Assembly (NCBI RefSeq): GCF_900541275.1 | Contig: NZ_UQJH01000005.1 | Span: 1 to 64,000 of the forward strand | DNA length: 64,000 nucleotides | Origin: an uncultured Porphyromonas sp. | GTDB taxonomy: Bacteria > Bacteroidota > Bacteroidia > Bacteroidales > Porphyromonadaceae | Reading direction: 5' to 3' | Notes under the pieces: model-generated | Seen by the model: only the letters and a program-made list of their open reading frames with translations | What the model was told of the DNA's origin: nothing | The model's database searches: none | Position numbers and translations under genes: made by a program | Shown: piece after piece, positions 25,237 to 33,892 of the stretch | How the letters are laid out: the number at the start of each line of letters is the position of its first letter | Numbering within the stretch: the first letter of the stretch is position 1

Positions 25237-25361
25237 GTACGCCAAGGGAAGAGAAGGTTTTCCCTCTCCCAAACCACCTGGGACTGCATGGTACTATTGT
25301 GGGATTGCGTATCCCAAGGGCTGCTGATGACTTTAACCCATCTGATTACTACGAGCTATAG
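25208..25361 (+). other. -1 frame continuation of the GHKL ATPase
   Basis: A T8 run at 25208-25215 contains the heptamer T TTT TTT. Slipping back one base yields tcc ggc agc..., giving FSGSALYVSTPREEKVFPLP, then LHGTIVGLRIPRAADDFNPS, ending YYEL and a TAG at 25359-25361. This segment supplies the last beta strands expected of a GHKL fold and stays open for 48 codons. Confidence 0.7.
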
Positions 25362-25715
25362 CGTATCTCGTGAGATGTGCGTAAGGATCGCTTATGGTAC
25401 CTACCTGATCCCTGGATTGCCTGCGATACGCCTATATATATGACCCTGATAGGGTGTCGGTCCCTCCGGCGGTCCCCATTACGAGCGACCCCTAGCGGGG
25501 TCGTGGGGAGATGGGTGGGGCGTTGTACATCGGTCACCGCTTCGCGGATGACCGATGCCTATGGAGCGAGCACCCCTGCCGGGGTGCGCCCCGCAAGTCG
25601 GACGAGTCGGACAAGTCGGAAGTTTTACTCAAATACACCGGCTTACACAGCACGGCTGCATCCGCAGCCCGCTCCATAGGCGTCGGGTGCAGGGCGTGTC
25701 TTAGGAGACTGGGCA
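25362..25715. repeat. Palindromic repeat cluster C
   Basis: Gene-free. 25484-25506 is a GCGACCCCTAGCGGGGTCG hairpin. 25525-25588 is a minus-orientation copy of the 64-bp composite element (hairpin 25528-25557, identical to 23302-23331). 25595-25622 carries tandem GTCGGA-type words, the complement of the 9-bp repeat at 6976. Confidence 0.75.
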
Positions 25716-25769
25716 TACAGAGAGAGGTCGCAGGTGGGGACTGGCGACCCGACCTGCGACCTCTGTATA
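25716..25769. terminator. Bidirectional terminator between ATPase and acyl-CoA ligase genes
   Basis: Strong inverted repeat with arms AGAGGTCGCAGGT (25723-25735) and ACCTGCGACCTCT (25752-25764) between converging genes. Confidence 0.75.
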
Positions 25770-25796
25770 CCTATTAAATAGCTCCTTGGGGGAGGG

Positions 25797-27464
25797 TTAC
25801 TTGACGAGGTAGCGCTTGACGCTCATCTTGGGTGTGCGTTCGAAGTCCTCCTCACGGAGCTCCACCTCAGCGATCTGCTGGTAGGGGTTGAGGAGGGTAT
25901 TGATCTGCTTGCGCACCTCCTCGAGTGCTGCCTTGGGCTCCTTCTGCTCCTTCTCTAAGACAGCGTAGTCAGGGTAGACGACGGCAACGAGGCGCTCCCC
26001 TCGCTGCACGACGACGCACTCGGCGACGTAGGGGTGAATATTGTACTTCTCCTCGATCGCCTCGGGGTAGACGTTCTCCCCATTGGAGGTGAGGATCATC
26101 GCCTTGATGCGTCCGGAGATGTAGAGGTACTCGTCCTTGTCGTAGTAGCCGAGGTCTCCGGTGCGGAGCCAGCCATCGGCGGTGAAGAGCGCCGTGGTGG
26201 CCTCAGGATTTTTGTAGTAGCCCTTGCAGACATTCTCCCCGCGGACCTGGATCTCGCCCACTCGGTGTCCCTCGGCGTCCTCCTCGACGTGATCCGCCTT
26301 GGCGATGCGGACCTCCTGGATCATCGACATAATCTTGCCGACACTGCCGTGGCGGTAGCGCTTGGGCTCCACGTAGCTGATGAGTGGGGCGCACTCGGTC
26401 ATGCCGTAGCCGACGGTGAGGGGAAAGCCGGCCTTCATCAGGAAGTCGGAAACCTCGTCATTGAGTGCTGCACCACCGACGATGAAGAACTTGAGCCGTC
26501 CGCCGAAGGTCTCTCGCAGCGTATCGCCTACCTTGCCGTAGATCGCTTTATTCAGCAGCGGGATCTTCAGTGCGAGGCGCGCCATCATATTGCCCTCAAT
26601 CTTGGGGAGGATCGCCTTGGCGTAGATCTTCTCCAGCACCAGTGGCACGGAGAGGATCACGTGGGGGCGTACCTCCTTCATCGCCTTGACGAGGATCGAG
26701 GGGGTAGGCTTGTAGCGCAGGATAAAGACGTGTCCGCCGACGGAGAGTGGCAGGAGGACGTTGAAGGCGAGGGAGAAGGCGTGCGCATTGGGGAGGAAGC
26801 AGAGGAGCACGTCACCCGGCATCTCGACCTTCTTCTCTTGAGCCGCAACCACATTGGCGATCAGGTTATTCGCCGTGATCATCACGCCCTTGCTGGAGCC
26901 GGAGGTGCCGGAGGTGTAGGTGAGGAGGACGACATCCTCATTGGAAACCCCGTCGTAGTGGATGTCCTCCTTGGTGAAGCTGGACGGGTAGCGCTCGGTG
27001 AAGAGTGCCTCCACATCGATGCTATGGAGTCGCTCCTCTCGGGTCATCTCGGGAATGACGTTGCCCGACATGATGTCGACGAAGGCACGTACCTCGGGGA
27101 GATGGCCGATCGAGAGGCGCTCCCGGTGCTCAACGTCAGCAAAGACCACTACCGTGTCGGAGTGGTTGATGATCGCCTCCACATCATCAGCCGTAAAGGC
27201 GGGCAGGATCGGCACAACGACCGCTCCATAGGTGACGATGCCGAGCCAGTGGATGCACCACTCAGCGCAGTCCTCACCGATGAGCGCCACCCGCTCCCCC
27301 TTCTTGACCTCTAAGGCCTCGAGGAGCAGTTGTGTGCGTGCCACCCCTCTCGCCACGTCAGCGTAGCTAAAGGTCTTGCCGGTGTCGTAATTGGTCAGCG
27401 CTGCCAGCGCCCAAGAGTCTGCAAACGACTTCTCGTAGGCTTTGATGAAAGGTGTCTCTATCAT
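25797..27464 (-). CDS. fadD: Long-chain fatty acid-CoA ligase (AMP-forming), copy 1
   Basis: 555 residues, cytoplasmic or membrane-peripheral. It has the adenylate-forming signature TYTSGTSGSSKG (182-193), the YGMTECAPLISY motif, a WLRTGDLGYYDKDEYLYISGR hinge region and a C-terminal PKMSVKRYLVK with the catalytic lysine region. It activates fatty acids with ATP and CoA. It is a paralogue of the gene at 34628 (MIETPFIKAY against MIEKPLVKFF at the N-terminus). A -7 box TAATTTTG lies at 27512-27519 on the minus strand, about 50 bp upstream. Chain-length preference cannot be read. Confidence 0.9.
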   Translation of the reverse strand: MIETPFIKAYEKSFADSWALAALTNYDTGKTFSYADVARGVARTQLLLEALEVKKGERVALIGEDCAEWCIHWLGIVTYGAVVVPILPAFTADDVEAIINHSDTVVVFADVEHRERLSIGHLPEVRAFVDIMSGNVIPEMTREERLHSIDVEALFTERYPSSFTKEDIHYDGVSNEDVVLLTYTSGTSGSSKGVMITANNLIANVVAAQEKKVEMPGDVLLCFLPNAHAFSLAFNVLLPLSVGGHVFILRYKPTPSILVKAMKEVRPHVILSVPLVLEKIYAKAILPKIEGNMMARLALKIPLLNKAIYGKVGDTLRETFGGRLKFFIVGGAALNDEVSDFLMKAGFPLTVGYGMTECAPLISYVEPKRYRHGSVGKIMSMIQEVRIAKADHVEEDAEGHRVGEIQVRGENVCKGYYKNPEATTALFTADGWLRTGDLGYYDKDEYLYISGRIKAMILTSNGENVYPEAIEEKYNIHPYVAECVVVQRGERLVAVVYPDYAVLEKEQKEPKAALEEVRKQINTLLNPYQQIAEVELREEDFERTPKMSVKRYLVK

Positions 27465-27511
27465 GTCTTTAATCCATTAGTCTCTAAGCATTACACGTAC
27501 CCTCTCTCTTG

Positions 27512-27519
27512 CAAAATTA
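27512..27519 (-). promoter_or_regulatory. -7 element of acyl-CoA ligase 1
   Basis: Minus-strand TAATTTTG, a full TAnnTTTG match, 48 bp before the start codon. Confidence 0.5.
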
Positions 27520-27588
27520 CTCATTTTCCTGAAGATAGGGCTCCTGTACAAAAGCACCTCCGGGGGGACGCATTTCAGGAACTATCGC

Positions 27589-29697
27589 CTACCCGTACGA
27601 GTGGAGCCCGCCGAGTAGGGTATTGACGCCAAAGTAGGTCATCAGCAGTACCGCAAAGAGGAGGACCATACAGAGGTGATAGTGCCTCGGGTCCCGCAGC
27701 CACGGCAGCAGCCCCTCGTGGAGGAGTGCCGAGTAGGCGACGAGCGTGATCAGCGCCCACACCTCCTTGGGATCCCAGGACCAGTAGTTCCCCCAGCTGA
27801 CATTGGCCCAGTAGGCGCCGATCACAATGCCGATGATGAGGAGCAGGAGTGCGGGGTAGAGGAGCAGCAGGCTGAGGTCTCGCTGTCGCAGCACCTGCTC
27901 CCGCGACTGTCGCCCGAGGAGGCTGTAGAGCCCGATCGCCGCCGTGGTGGAGAGGAGCGCATAGCTGATCATCAGCACGCTCACGTGGAAGCTCAGCAGG
28001 GGCGAGTGGAGCACCGGCATGATAGGCGTCATCGCCGGGGAGGACATACCGAGGTGCGCCACGAGGAGGAAGAACCCTGCCCCGCCCATGCAGAGTGCAC
28101 CGAGAGGAGCGACACGCCGTACAAGGAGCAGCCCGAGGAGCGTGATCGACCAGGCGATCGCCAGAGAGGTCTCGTAGCCGGTCGCCAGCGGGACTCTGCC
28201 GGTGATGTAGGCACGGCAGCCGATGAAGAGTGTGAGGAAGAGGAGCCCCGCAAGGAGTCCCCACCGCACCACTTTGCCTGAGAAGATCCGCGGAAGCGTG
28301 AGGGCAAGCAGTGCAAGGACGAAGTAGGTGATGAAGAGGATCAGCGGATAGGGGACACTGTGGTACAGAACCTCGGCGCGGAGTCGGGGACGACTTGCCC
28401 TCACCTCCGGGACTTGATCCTGATAAGCAATCAGTGCATCGATCAGCTGCCGGTACTCAGCCGGGCTGTCCCGCTTGCTGATGAGTGTGGGCATGAAGGT
28501 GCGGATGAAGAGGCTGTCCCGCTCTGCCACTTCGCCCGGTGCTATGGGGGATCCGGCGGCATACCACTTCACCTTACCCGCCGAGGTGCGGGTGGGGAAG
28601 AGGTAGAGGGTCTCTCCCATGCGGATGCTGAACGCAAGCTCCACCGCCTCGCTCACAGCGACAGCCTGACGGGTGGCGGGGGAATCGTCCCCCTCGTCGT
28701 ACGCTCTGAGGTAAGGCTGGAGGAGATAGCCACGCTCCGGGGAGAAGAGGTCGGTCAGCGCCACCCGTCCGGGGAGATGGGTCTGCTCCCTCAGCTCGCG
28801 CCCCTTGACCCGGATCAGTGGCTCTCTCTTGCAGCTGTCGAAGTCGGTCACCCAGCGGCGGAGTAGCTCTCTATGCCCTCGAGCAGATCCTGTGGTCTTG
28901 AGGGCAATGTCGCGCGACAGGGTGGAGATCGGCACGACCCGCCCTCGGTAGTATACCGCCGGCTCCTCTGCATGCGCTTCCGAGGCGACGAGAGGGAAGA
29001 GGAGGACGAGGGGCAGCAGGGTGCGCCTCAGCAGGCGCCGGAAGCGCCCCCCTCTCTGCAGCATCAGCATCAGGAAGGCGAGGATCAGGAGGACGAAGCC
29101 GGCGTAGACGAGATACATCCCGATGGGATCGTAGGTGACGAGGAGGGAGACCTCGTCACTCTCCTCGGAGAGCGCATGGAGGAAGAAGCGGTAGCCCCGG
29201 TGGCGCAGGATCTTATTCATCGAGAGTCTGTGGGTAGCCCCCTCCACCTCGACGACGGCGTAGTAGTCGGAGGGAAAGGCTCCCCCCTCATCGGAGTAGG
29301 TGGTGCCGTAGTCCCTCAGGGTGAGGGCGAAGGGGAGTGAGTCGGTCACCGCCCCTCCCGAGAGGAGATAGCGCTCCACCGGTCTTCCCCGCTCGATCAT
29401 CATCTTCCCCTGCCGGCTGAGGAGGGCAGTGCAGAGTCCTCCGACCAGGATCAGGAGGAGCGAGCCGTGGAGGATCAGCGTAGCTGTGGGGAGTCTCCTT
29501 CCCCCTCTCACGAGAGAGAAGAGCAACCCCAGCCCGGCGAGCAACCAGAGGGCGATCATCCAGGGCGCCCCGTAGACCTGACGGATCGCCACCTCGTGCC
29601 CCAGCACCCGCTCCATCACGGTGCCGCCGGCGAGGATAAGAAGGAGAAGAGCGAGCAGGGCAAATGTGACCCCACCGGCTCTTCTCCTCCATTTCAT
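27589..29697 (-). CDS. ccsBA: CcsBA-type cytochrome c assembly protein (ResB-ResC fusion)
   Basis: About 702 residues from the ATG at 29697 (an upstream in-frame TTG is less likely). N-terminal membrane helices and a periplasmic ResB-like region (1-250) are followed by multiple helices of the CcsA/ResC part. The haem-handling WWD-type segment WGNYWSWDPKEVWALIT and conserved His residues (VAHLGMS, LHSPLLSFHVS) are visible. It exports haem and attaches it to CxxCH motifs (system II). It begins 19 bp after the stop of the di-haem lipoprotein, which has two CxxCH motifs, so the assembly factor and a client are co-transcribed. Confidence 0.9.
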   Translation of the reverse strand: MKWRRRAGGVTFALLALLLLILAGGTVMERVLGHEVAIRQVYGAPWMIALWLLAGLGLLFSLVRGGRRLPTATLILHGSLLLILVGGLCTALLSRQGKMMIERGRPVERYLLSGGAVTDSLPFALTLRDYGTTYSDEGGAFPSDYYAVVEVEGATHRLSMNKILRHRGYRFFLHALSEESDEVSLLVTYDPIGMYLVYAGFVLLILAFLMLMLQRGGRFRRLLRRTLLPLVLLFPLVASEAHAEEPAVYYRGRVVPISTLSRDIALKTTGSARGHRELLRRWVTDFDSCKREPLIRVKGRELREQTHLPGRVALTDLFSPERGYLLQPYLRAYDEGDDSPATRQAVAVSEAVELAFSIRMGETLYLFPTRTSAGKVKWYAAGSPIAPGEVAERDSLFIRTFMPTLISKRDSPAEYRQLIDALIAYQDQVPEVRASRPRLRAEVLYHSVPYPLILFITYFVLALLALTLPRIFSGKVVRWGLLAGLLFLTLFIGCRAYITGRVPLATGYETSLAIAWSITLLGLLLVRRVAPLGALCMGGAGFFLLVAHLGMSSPAMTPIMPVLHSPLLSFHVSVLMISYALLSTTAAIGLYSLLGRQSREQVLRQRDLSLLLLYPALLLLIIGIVIGAYWANVSWGNYWSWDPKEVWALITLVAYSALLHEGLLPWLRDPRHYHLCMVLLFAVLLMTYFGVNTLLGGLHSYG

Positions 29698-29716
29698 TTG
29701 TAAGTCTCTACTCAAC

Positions 29717-31099
29717 TCAGAGTGCTCTTAGGAAAGCGAGGACGGCGTCTCTATCGTCCTTGGAGAGCGCCTTAAACTTCCGCTTGACATGGTCAGCCTC
29801 TCCGCCATGCCAGAGGATCGCCTGCTCCAAACTGCGGGCGCGACCGTCGTGGAGGTAAAACTCGTACCTATTGACCGGATAAGTGAGGCCGATGCCCCAC
29901 AACGGGCGGGTCTTCCACTCATGACCGTCGGCCAGGTGGTCGGGACGCTGATCCGCCAAGTCCTCGCCCATGTCGTGCAGCAGCATATCGGTGTAGCAGT
30001 AGATGGTCTGACCGGAGAGTGCCGCCACATCGGTCTGACCGGTGTGCATCGTGGGGACGTGGCACTTGGCGCAGCCGATCTCGTCGAAGAGCTTGTACCC
30101 CTTCTTCACCACAGGGCGATCGAGCCCCCTCGGTGCAGGGACGGCGAGCGTCCTGCCGTAGAAGACCACCGCATCCAGCACATCGTCCGGCACCTCGTAG
30201 GTGGTCGGATCACCGTCGCCCTGCCGATCCCAGTCCTCCTCCACGGGGTAGAGGCGGTTGGTGAGGCCCATGTCGTTGACAAAGGCCTGACAGGTCTGCT
30301 CCATGACGGAGGAGGTATTGGCCTTCCATCCGAAGCGACCGATGCGCACCTTTTTATACTCACTGTCCCAGACATAATTGGGCTTGCCGGAGATGCCGTC
30401 ATTGTCCTTGTCGTAGGGGTCTGCATGAGAGAGGATCTCCTCCTCGGGGATCGCCTCCAGCAGTCCCAGACCGTATGTCGGCATACCGATACGGGGCGAG
30501 AGCATATAGTAGGCAGGCAGCGGGATGCGGGTGTCAGAGATGGAGAACGTCGGGCGGTGGAGAACCACCTTGGTCCCATCGTCGTAGACCTCTACCTTCT
30601 CCGACCACTCGACGTGAAACTTCGCCTCAGGCTTCACACCGTCGATGGCGAGCTGCTGGAGCTGGGCACCGAAGCCGGGGACACCGATGTGCCCGTAGAC
30701 GGGATCGTTGCCGCTACTGATGCGGAGGAAGAAGCCGCTCGGCTGATTGAGATTACGAGGGAAGGGGGCGCGACCTTCGTTGGGGTGGCACTGGGCGCAG
30801 GTGTGATTATTGTACAGCGGTCCGAGGCCGGACATGACGTCTCCGCTCGGCACAAACTGGTGCTCGAAGATGTAGTCGCCGTGATCAAACTTCCGGGTCT
30901 GCTCCTCCGTCATCCCATCGACCGGCTGTCCGTAGGCCTTGCTGGAGGACATATTGGTCGAGGCAGCACCGCCGGGACGCAGGTGGGCGACGATGTCGTA
31001 GGGGTCGGGCTCCACCGCCGGCTCCTGACGACACCCCGCAAGGGTGAGGGTCAGCGTCCCGCAGACGATGGCTATCCACTCTCTTGTACCCATGGTCAT
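29717..31099 (-). CDS. Di-haem c-type oxidoreductase lipoprotein (DUF1111/DHOR)
   Basis: 460 residues from the ATG at 31099 (GTG at 31102 and ATG at 31093 are alternatives). Lipobox LAGC with Cys23. Two haem c sites: Cys101-x-x-Cys104-His105 in HTCAQCHPNEG and Cys343-x-x-Cys346-His347 in IGCAKCHVPTMH. Length and motifs fit the family once named predicted thiol oxidoreductase, related to di-haem peroxidases. Genes of this family are typically next to imelysin genes, as here (it starts a few bases after the imelysin stop). It is probably a periplasmic or surface redox partner in haem/iron acquisition; the electron donor and substrate are unknown. Confidence 0.9.
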   Translation of the reverse strand: MTMGTREWIAIVCGTLTLTLAGCRQEPAVEPDPYDIVAHLRPGGAASTNMSSSKAYGQPVDGMTEEQTRKFDHGDYIFEHQFVPSGDVMSGLGPLYNNHTCAQCHPNEGRAPFPRNLNQPSGFFLRISSGNDPVYGHIGVPGFGAQLQQLAIDGVKPEAKFHVEWSEKVEVYDDGTKVVLHRPTFSISDTRIPLPAYYMLSPRIGMPTYGLGLLEAIPEEEILSHADPYDKDNDGISGKPNYVWDSEYKKVRIGRFGWKANTSSVMEQTCQAFVNDMGLTNRLYPVEEDWDRQGDGDPTTYEVPDDVLDAVVFYGRTLAVPAPRGLDRPVVKKGYKLFDEIGCAKCHVPTMHTGQTDVAALSGQTIYCYTDMLLHDMGEDLADQRPDHLADGHEWKTRPLWGIGLTYPVNRYEFYLHDGRARSLEQAILWHGGEADHVKRKFKALSKDDRDAVLAFLRAL

Positions 31100-31102
31100 C
31101 AC

Positions 31103-32287
31103 TTAGATCTCACCCTGAGAGTCGCTGACGAGCGGTGCGATCTCCTTCTCGAGGATCTCGGAGAGCTTGATCACCTCTGCCTGAGCACTCTTCACCTCAG
31201 GACGATGGTGCTCGATGCATTCGGTGAAGGTGCCGGGGAGGTTCTTGAGCGCCGTCTGGGCCTTGATGATCTGAGCCTTAAACCTCTTGTCCAGCTCGGG
31301 CTTCTTGAAGACATTGACGATCAGGTCGGAGATGGAGGCGCCGGACTGACCCTTGTAGCTGCAGGTGTAGAGGTTGTAGACACTCTGGAGATTGTCCTGG
31401 AAGTCCTGTAGCGAGTTATTGGAGAAGGGGGACTCCTCCTTCTCGAAGTGGGGCTTGCCGTCCTTATTGATATCACCGCCCTCTACGCTGCCGGTGGGGC
31501 CACCGCCATTGAGGGGGAACTCGATCTTCTCCTTCCCCACCTCGTCGACGATGTCCTGCATGCCGGTCACCATCTCCTCGATGGCTGCTTTGGTGGTGGG
31601 ATAAGCCTTGCTGCCCTTACCGGCCGCCTTGATCATCTTGGCAAAGGCGGGCCACTTGGTGGTCAGCTTGTCGCAGACGCTCTTCATGTCGTTGGATCCG
31701 GCGACGAGGTACTCCAGGAGACGGGGATTGCCCTGGAGCGTCTCGATGGTGAAGGGACTCTTCTGCGGACCCCACAGGATGAACTCCAGGAGGTGGAAAC
31801 CGCGGGTCTCATTGTGCTTCTCGATGGTCTCCTTAGTGATCGGCTCATTGGAGGCGATGGTCTGGTTCATCAGGCTGACATCGACCGGCCAAGTATCCAT
31901 GTTGGGGTCAATGTCGAGGGGATAATTATCCTCCCCCTCAGCGATATCATTGCCCTGCTCCAGCTCGCCGACTGGACCGAAGCCGAAGGCCTCTGTCTGC
32001 TCCCAGGTCTTGCGAGCAACCTTCCAGAGCTCCCGCGCCTTGTCGAGATTGGCCTGCGTGGGGCTCTTCTTCAGCTCCATGCAAGCCTTGTCAAGAGCGG
32101 TAACCTCAGCGGTGAGGTCAGCAAAGGAGCGGACGGTAACGATGTCGATGGTATTAGCGATCACCGAGGAGGTGTCGTACTGCTTCTCAGGATTTTTGGG
32201 CTTGTCACCATCGCATGAGGAGAGCAGCAGAGAACTGCTCATAAGGGACAGGCAGAGCCCTGCCTTAAAGATGTTAGAAAAACGCAT
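31103..32287 (-). CDS. Imelysin-family lipoprotein (IrpA-like)
   Basis: 394 residues from the ATG at 32287; a longer frame exists upstream but the signal peptide starts here. Lipobox LSSC with Cys25. It has the imelysin GxHxxE motif at Gly163-His165-Glu168 in RGFHLLEFILWG and a helical duplicated architecture. Imelysin proteins were first called peptidases but are now regarded as probable iron- or haem-binding components. It is located between an outer-membrane porin-like gene (34 bp upstream) and the di-haem oxidoreductase, an arrangement consistent with iron uptake. Confidence 0.9.
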   Translation of the reverse strand: MRFSNIFKAGLCLSLMSSSLLLSSCDGDKPKNPEKQYDTSSVIANTIDIVTVRSFADLTAEVTALDKACMELKKSPTQANLDKARELWKVARKTWEQTEAFGFGPVGELEQGNDIAEGEDNYPLDIDPNMDTWPVDVSLMNQTIASNEPITKETIEKHNETRGFHLLEFILWGPQKSPFTIETLQGNPRLLEYLVAGSNDMKSVCDKLTTKWPAFAKMIKAAGKGSKAYPTTKAAIEEMVTGMQDIVDEVGKEKIEFPLNGGGPTGSVEGGDINKDGKPHFEKEESPFSNNSLQDFQDNLQSVYNLYTCSYKGQSGASISDLIVNVFKKPELDKRFKAQIIKAQTALKNLPGTFTECIEHHRPEVKSAQAEVIKLSEILEKEIAPLVSDSQGEI

Positions 32288-32321
32288 AATATGGGTATGT
32301 AATAATTTGTTGATTTTGCAA

Positions 32322-33656
32322 TTAGAAAGAGAAACCGAGTCCGACCAGCAGCTCCCGCTCCTTGGTCTTGCGCCCCATGTCCTGCTTGGAGACCGGGTCG
32401 ACGTAGTTGTCCCCATAGGTGCGGTCGGTGTACTGGGCCTTGGCGACGAGACCGGGCGTGATCATCCAATTGAGCCCCGCGGTGATGACGCTGCGGCTCC
32501 ACATATCGAGCTTGATCACATCGCCCGAGGTGCGGAACATCGTATCGTAGTAGTCGTATCGGACGAAGGGGTAGAGCCTCTGCTTCGTCTCTCGATTAAT
32601 CAGCGGGAGGACATTGTATCCCAGCTCTGCCGAGACGGAGAGTGCCTGCTTGCCGACAGCGGTGCGCTTGGCATTGAGGTGCTTGGAGAGGTGGGCGTTC
32701 TTGAAGGAGATGTTGTCCGAATTTTGCAGGTCTCCCCAGAGCAGGGAGCTATGGAAGCGCCAGTTGCCCTCATTGACCGCCAGGTGAGCACCGGCGACCT
32801 TGAGCCAGCCCTTCACATTCTCCATGTCGTATCGAGGGCGATTGGGGTTCGTATTCCCCGCATAGGCGGAGAAGCCGACAAAGGACTCCCCTAAGCGACC
32901 GAAGTGGTAGTCCATACGGAGCGAGTAGGCGAGCGCCTCAGCCACCGGCATCTCGAAGCGGGTCTGATACCCCCTCTTGACCCAGTTGCGACTTGAGAAG
33001 CCACTGGAGTCGAGACCGGAGCTGACTGCCAGCTCGTAGGTGAGTCTATTGTGGAAAAAGCCTCCGAAGAGCATCACGCCCGTCTCGTACCAGCCAAGGG
33101 GGATCATCGCATCCTCGCCCTCGGGACGAAGTACGGTGAAGTACTTATTGGGTCGGTCAAGGCTGCTGGCGAGCCCCATATGGAGCTTGAAGCGGCCGAC
33201 ACGGAGATTGGCCATCTCGTGGGTGAGGAAGTCGAGGTAGAGATGCTCCAGCTTTACCTCCCCGCCCTGCTCGATCTCCATCTCGTACTCACCAGCCTCC
33301 TCCAGTGCGTCAAACTCCATCGTGGCACCGGTACCACCGTGCTCAAACTCGATCTCGCTGCTCATCCGGATCCGATCCGTAAAGCGGAGCTTGAGATAGA
33401 GAGCGAAGCGCTCCTGGTCAAGGCGGTCCTTGAGGTACGGGTCGCGCTCCTTGGTGAGATAATTCTGGTAATTGACAGTGCCATACCCCGACAAGGTCAG
33501 CCGATCCAGCAGGTCCTTCCCGTGGATGCCCGTCCTTGGGAAGACCCGCTCCTGCTCGACCCGCTCCTGCTCGACCCGCTCCTGGGCCACCGCATTAGTG
33601 CCTCCGAGGAGCGCGAGGACGATGCCGGCAATGATGACTTTGGTGATTGCTCTCAT
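32322..33656 (-). CDS. Outer-membrane porin-like beta-barrel protein
   Basis: 444 residues. Signal peptide ending in AVAQ, then an unusual three-fold QERVE repeat (about residues 25-38) encoded by a 15-bp tandem repeat at 33543-33584. The remainder is alternating beta strands with a terminal GLGFSF, similar to phosphate-selective-porin-type proteins. It is the first gene of a probable four-gene operon (porin, imelysin, di-haem oxidoreductase, CcsBA). A minus-strand -7 box TATTTTTG is at 33711-33718. The substrate is probably an iron source by context, but this is inference. Confidence 0.75.
   Translation of the reverse strand: MRAITKVIIAGIVLALLGGTNAVAQERVEQERVEQERVFPRTGIHGKDLLDRLTLSGYGTVNYQNYLTKERDPYLKDRLDQERFALYLKLRFTDRIRMSSEIEFEHGGTGATMEFDALEEAGEYEMEIEQGGEVKLEHLYLDFLTHEMANLRVGRFKLHMGLASSLDRPNKYFTVLRPEGEDAMIPLGWYETGVMLFGGFFHNRLTYELAVSSGLDSSGFSSRNWVKRGYQTRFEMPVAEALAYSLRMDYHFGRLGESFVGFSAYAGNTNPNRPRYDMENVKGWLKVAGAHLAVNEGNWRFHSSLLWGDLQNSDNISFKNAHLSKHLNAKRTAVGKQALSVSAELGYNVLPLINRETKQRLYPFVRYDYYDTMFRTSGDVIKLDMWSRSVITAGLNWMITPGLVAKAQYTDRTYGDNYVDPVSKQDMGRKTKERELLVGLGFSF
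33543..33584. repeat. 15-bp tandem repeat inside the porin gene
   Basis: About 2.8 copies of GACCCGCTCCTGCTC (plus strand) encoding ERVEQ units just after the signal peptide; copy-number change would keep the frame. Confidence 0.8.
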
Positions 33657-33710
33657 ATCTACTTTCGAACTAATAACATAAAAGGAGTGAACCAGTCCTC
33701 CTCAGCGGGG

Positions 33711-33718
33711 CAAAAATA
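33711..33718 (-). promoter_or_regulatory. -7 element of the porin/imelysin operon
   Basis: Minus-strand TATTTTTG, a full match to TAnnTTTG, 55 bp upstream of the porin start. Confidence 0.5.
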
Positions 33719-33823
33719 CGAAATAGAGTCCCTCGTTTTTCGTAAAGCGAAGGAAAATACCCACTGCCGAGTACCTCTCCGGCACCAATTACTCAGATCA
33801 GGGTAGGGGGCTGTAGGAAAAAC

Positions 33824-33867
33824 ACCTCCGCCACTCTTCGGGGTACGACCCGGGGAGTGGCGGAGGG
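33824..33867 (-). terminator. Intrinsic terminator after plsC
   Basis: On the minus strand, CCCTCCGCCACTC pairs with GAGTGGCGGAGG, followed by GTTTTT. It ends the acyl-CoA ligase/PlsC unit. Confidence 0.85.
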
Positions 33868-33892
33868 TATAAGGCGGGGCTGTAAGCCGGTG

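Noticed and set aside
25064..25327. Separate 87-codon gene overlapping the ATPase end
   Set aside because: It is in the third frame; the -1 frame, not this one, carries the conserved GHKL end.
25797..27464. Long plus-strand open frames opposite the minus-strand ligase, CcsBA, cytochrome and porin genes
   Set aside because: They are antisense shadows caused by GC-rich codon usage; the minus-strand products have clear family motifs.
31103..32416. Longer imelysin reading beginning at 32416
   Set aside because: The extra 43 residues overlap the porin 3' end and precede the true signal peptide that starts at 32287.
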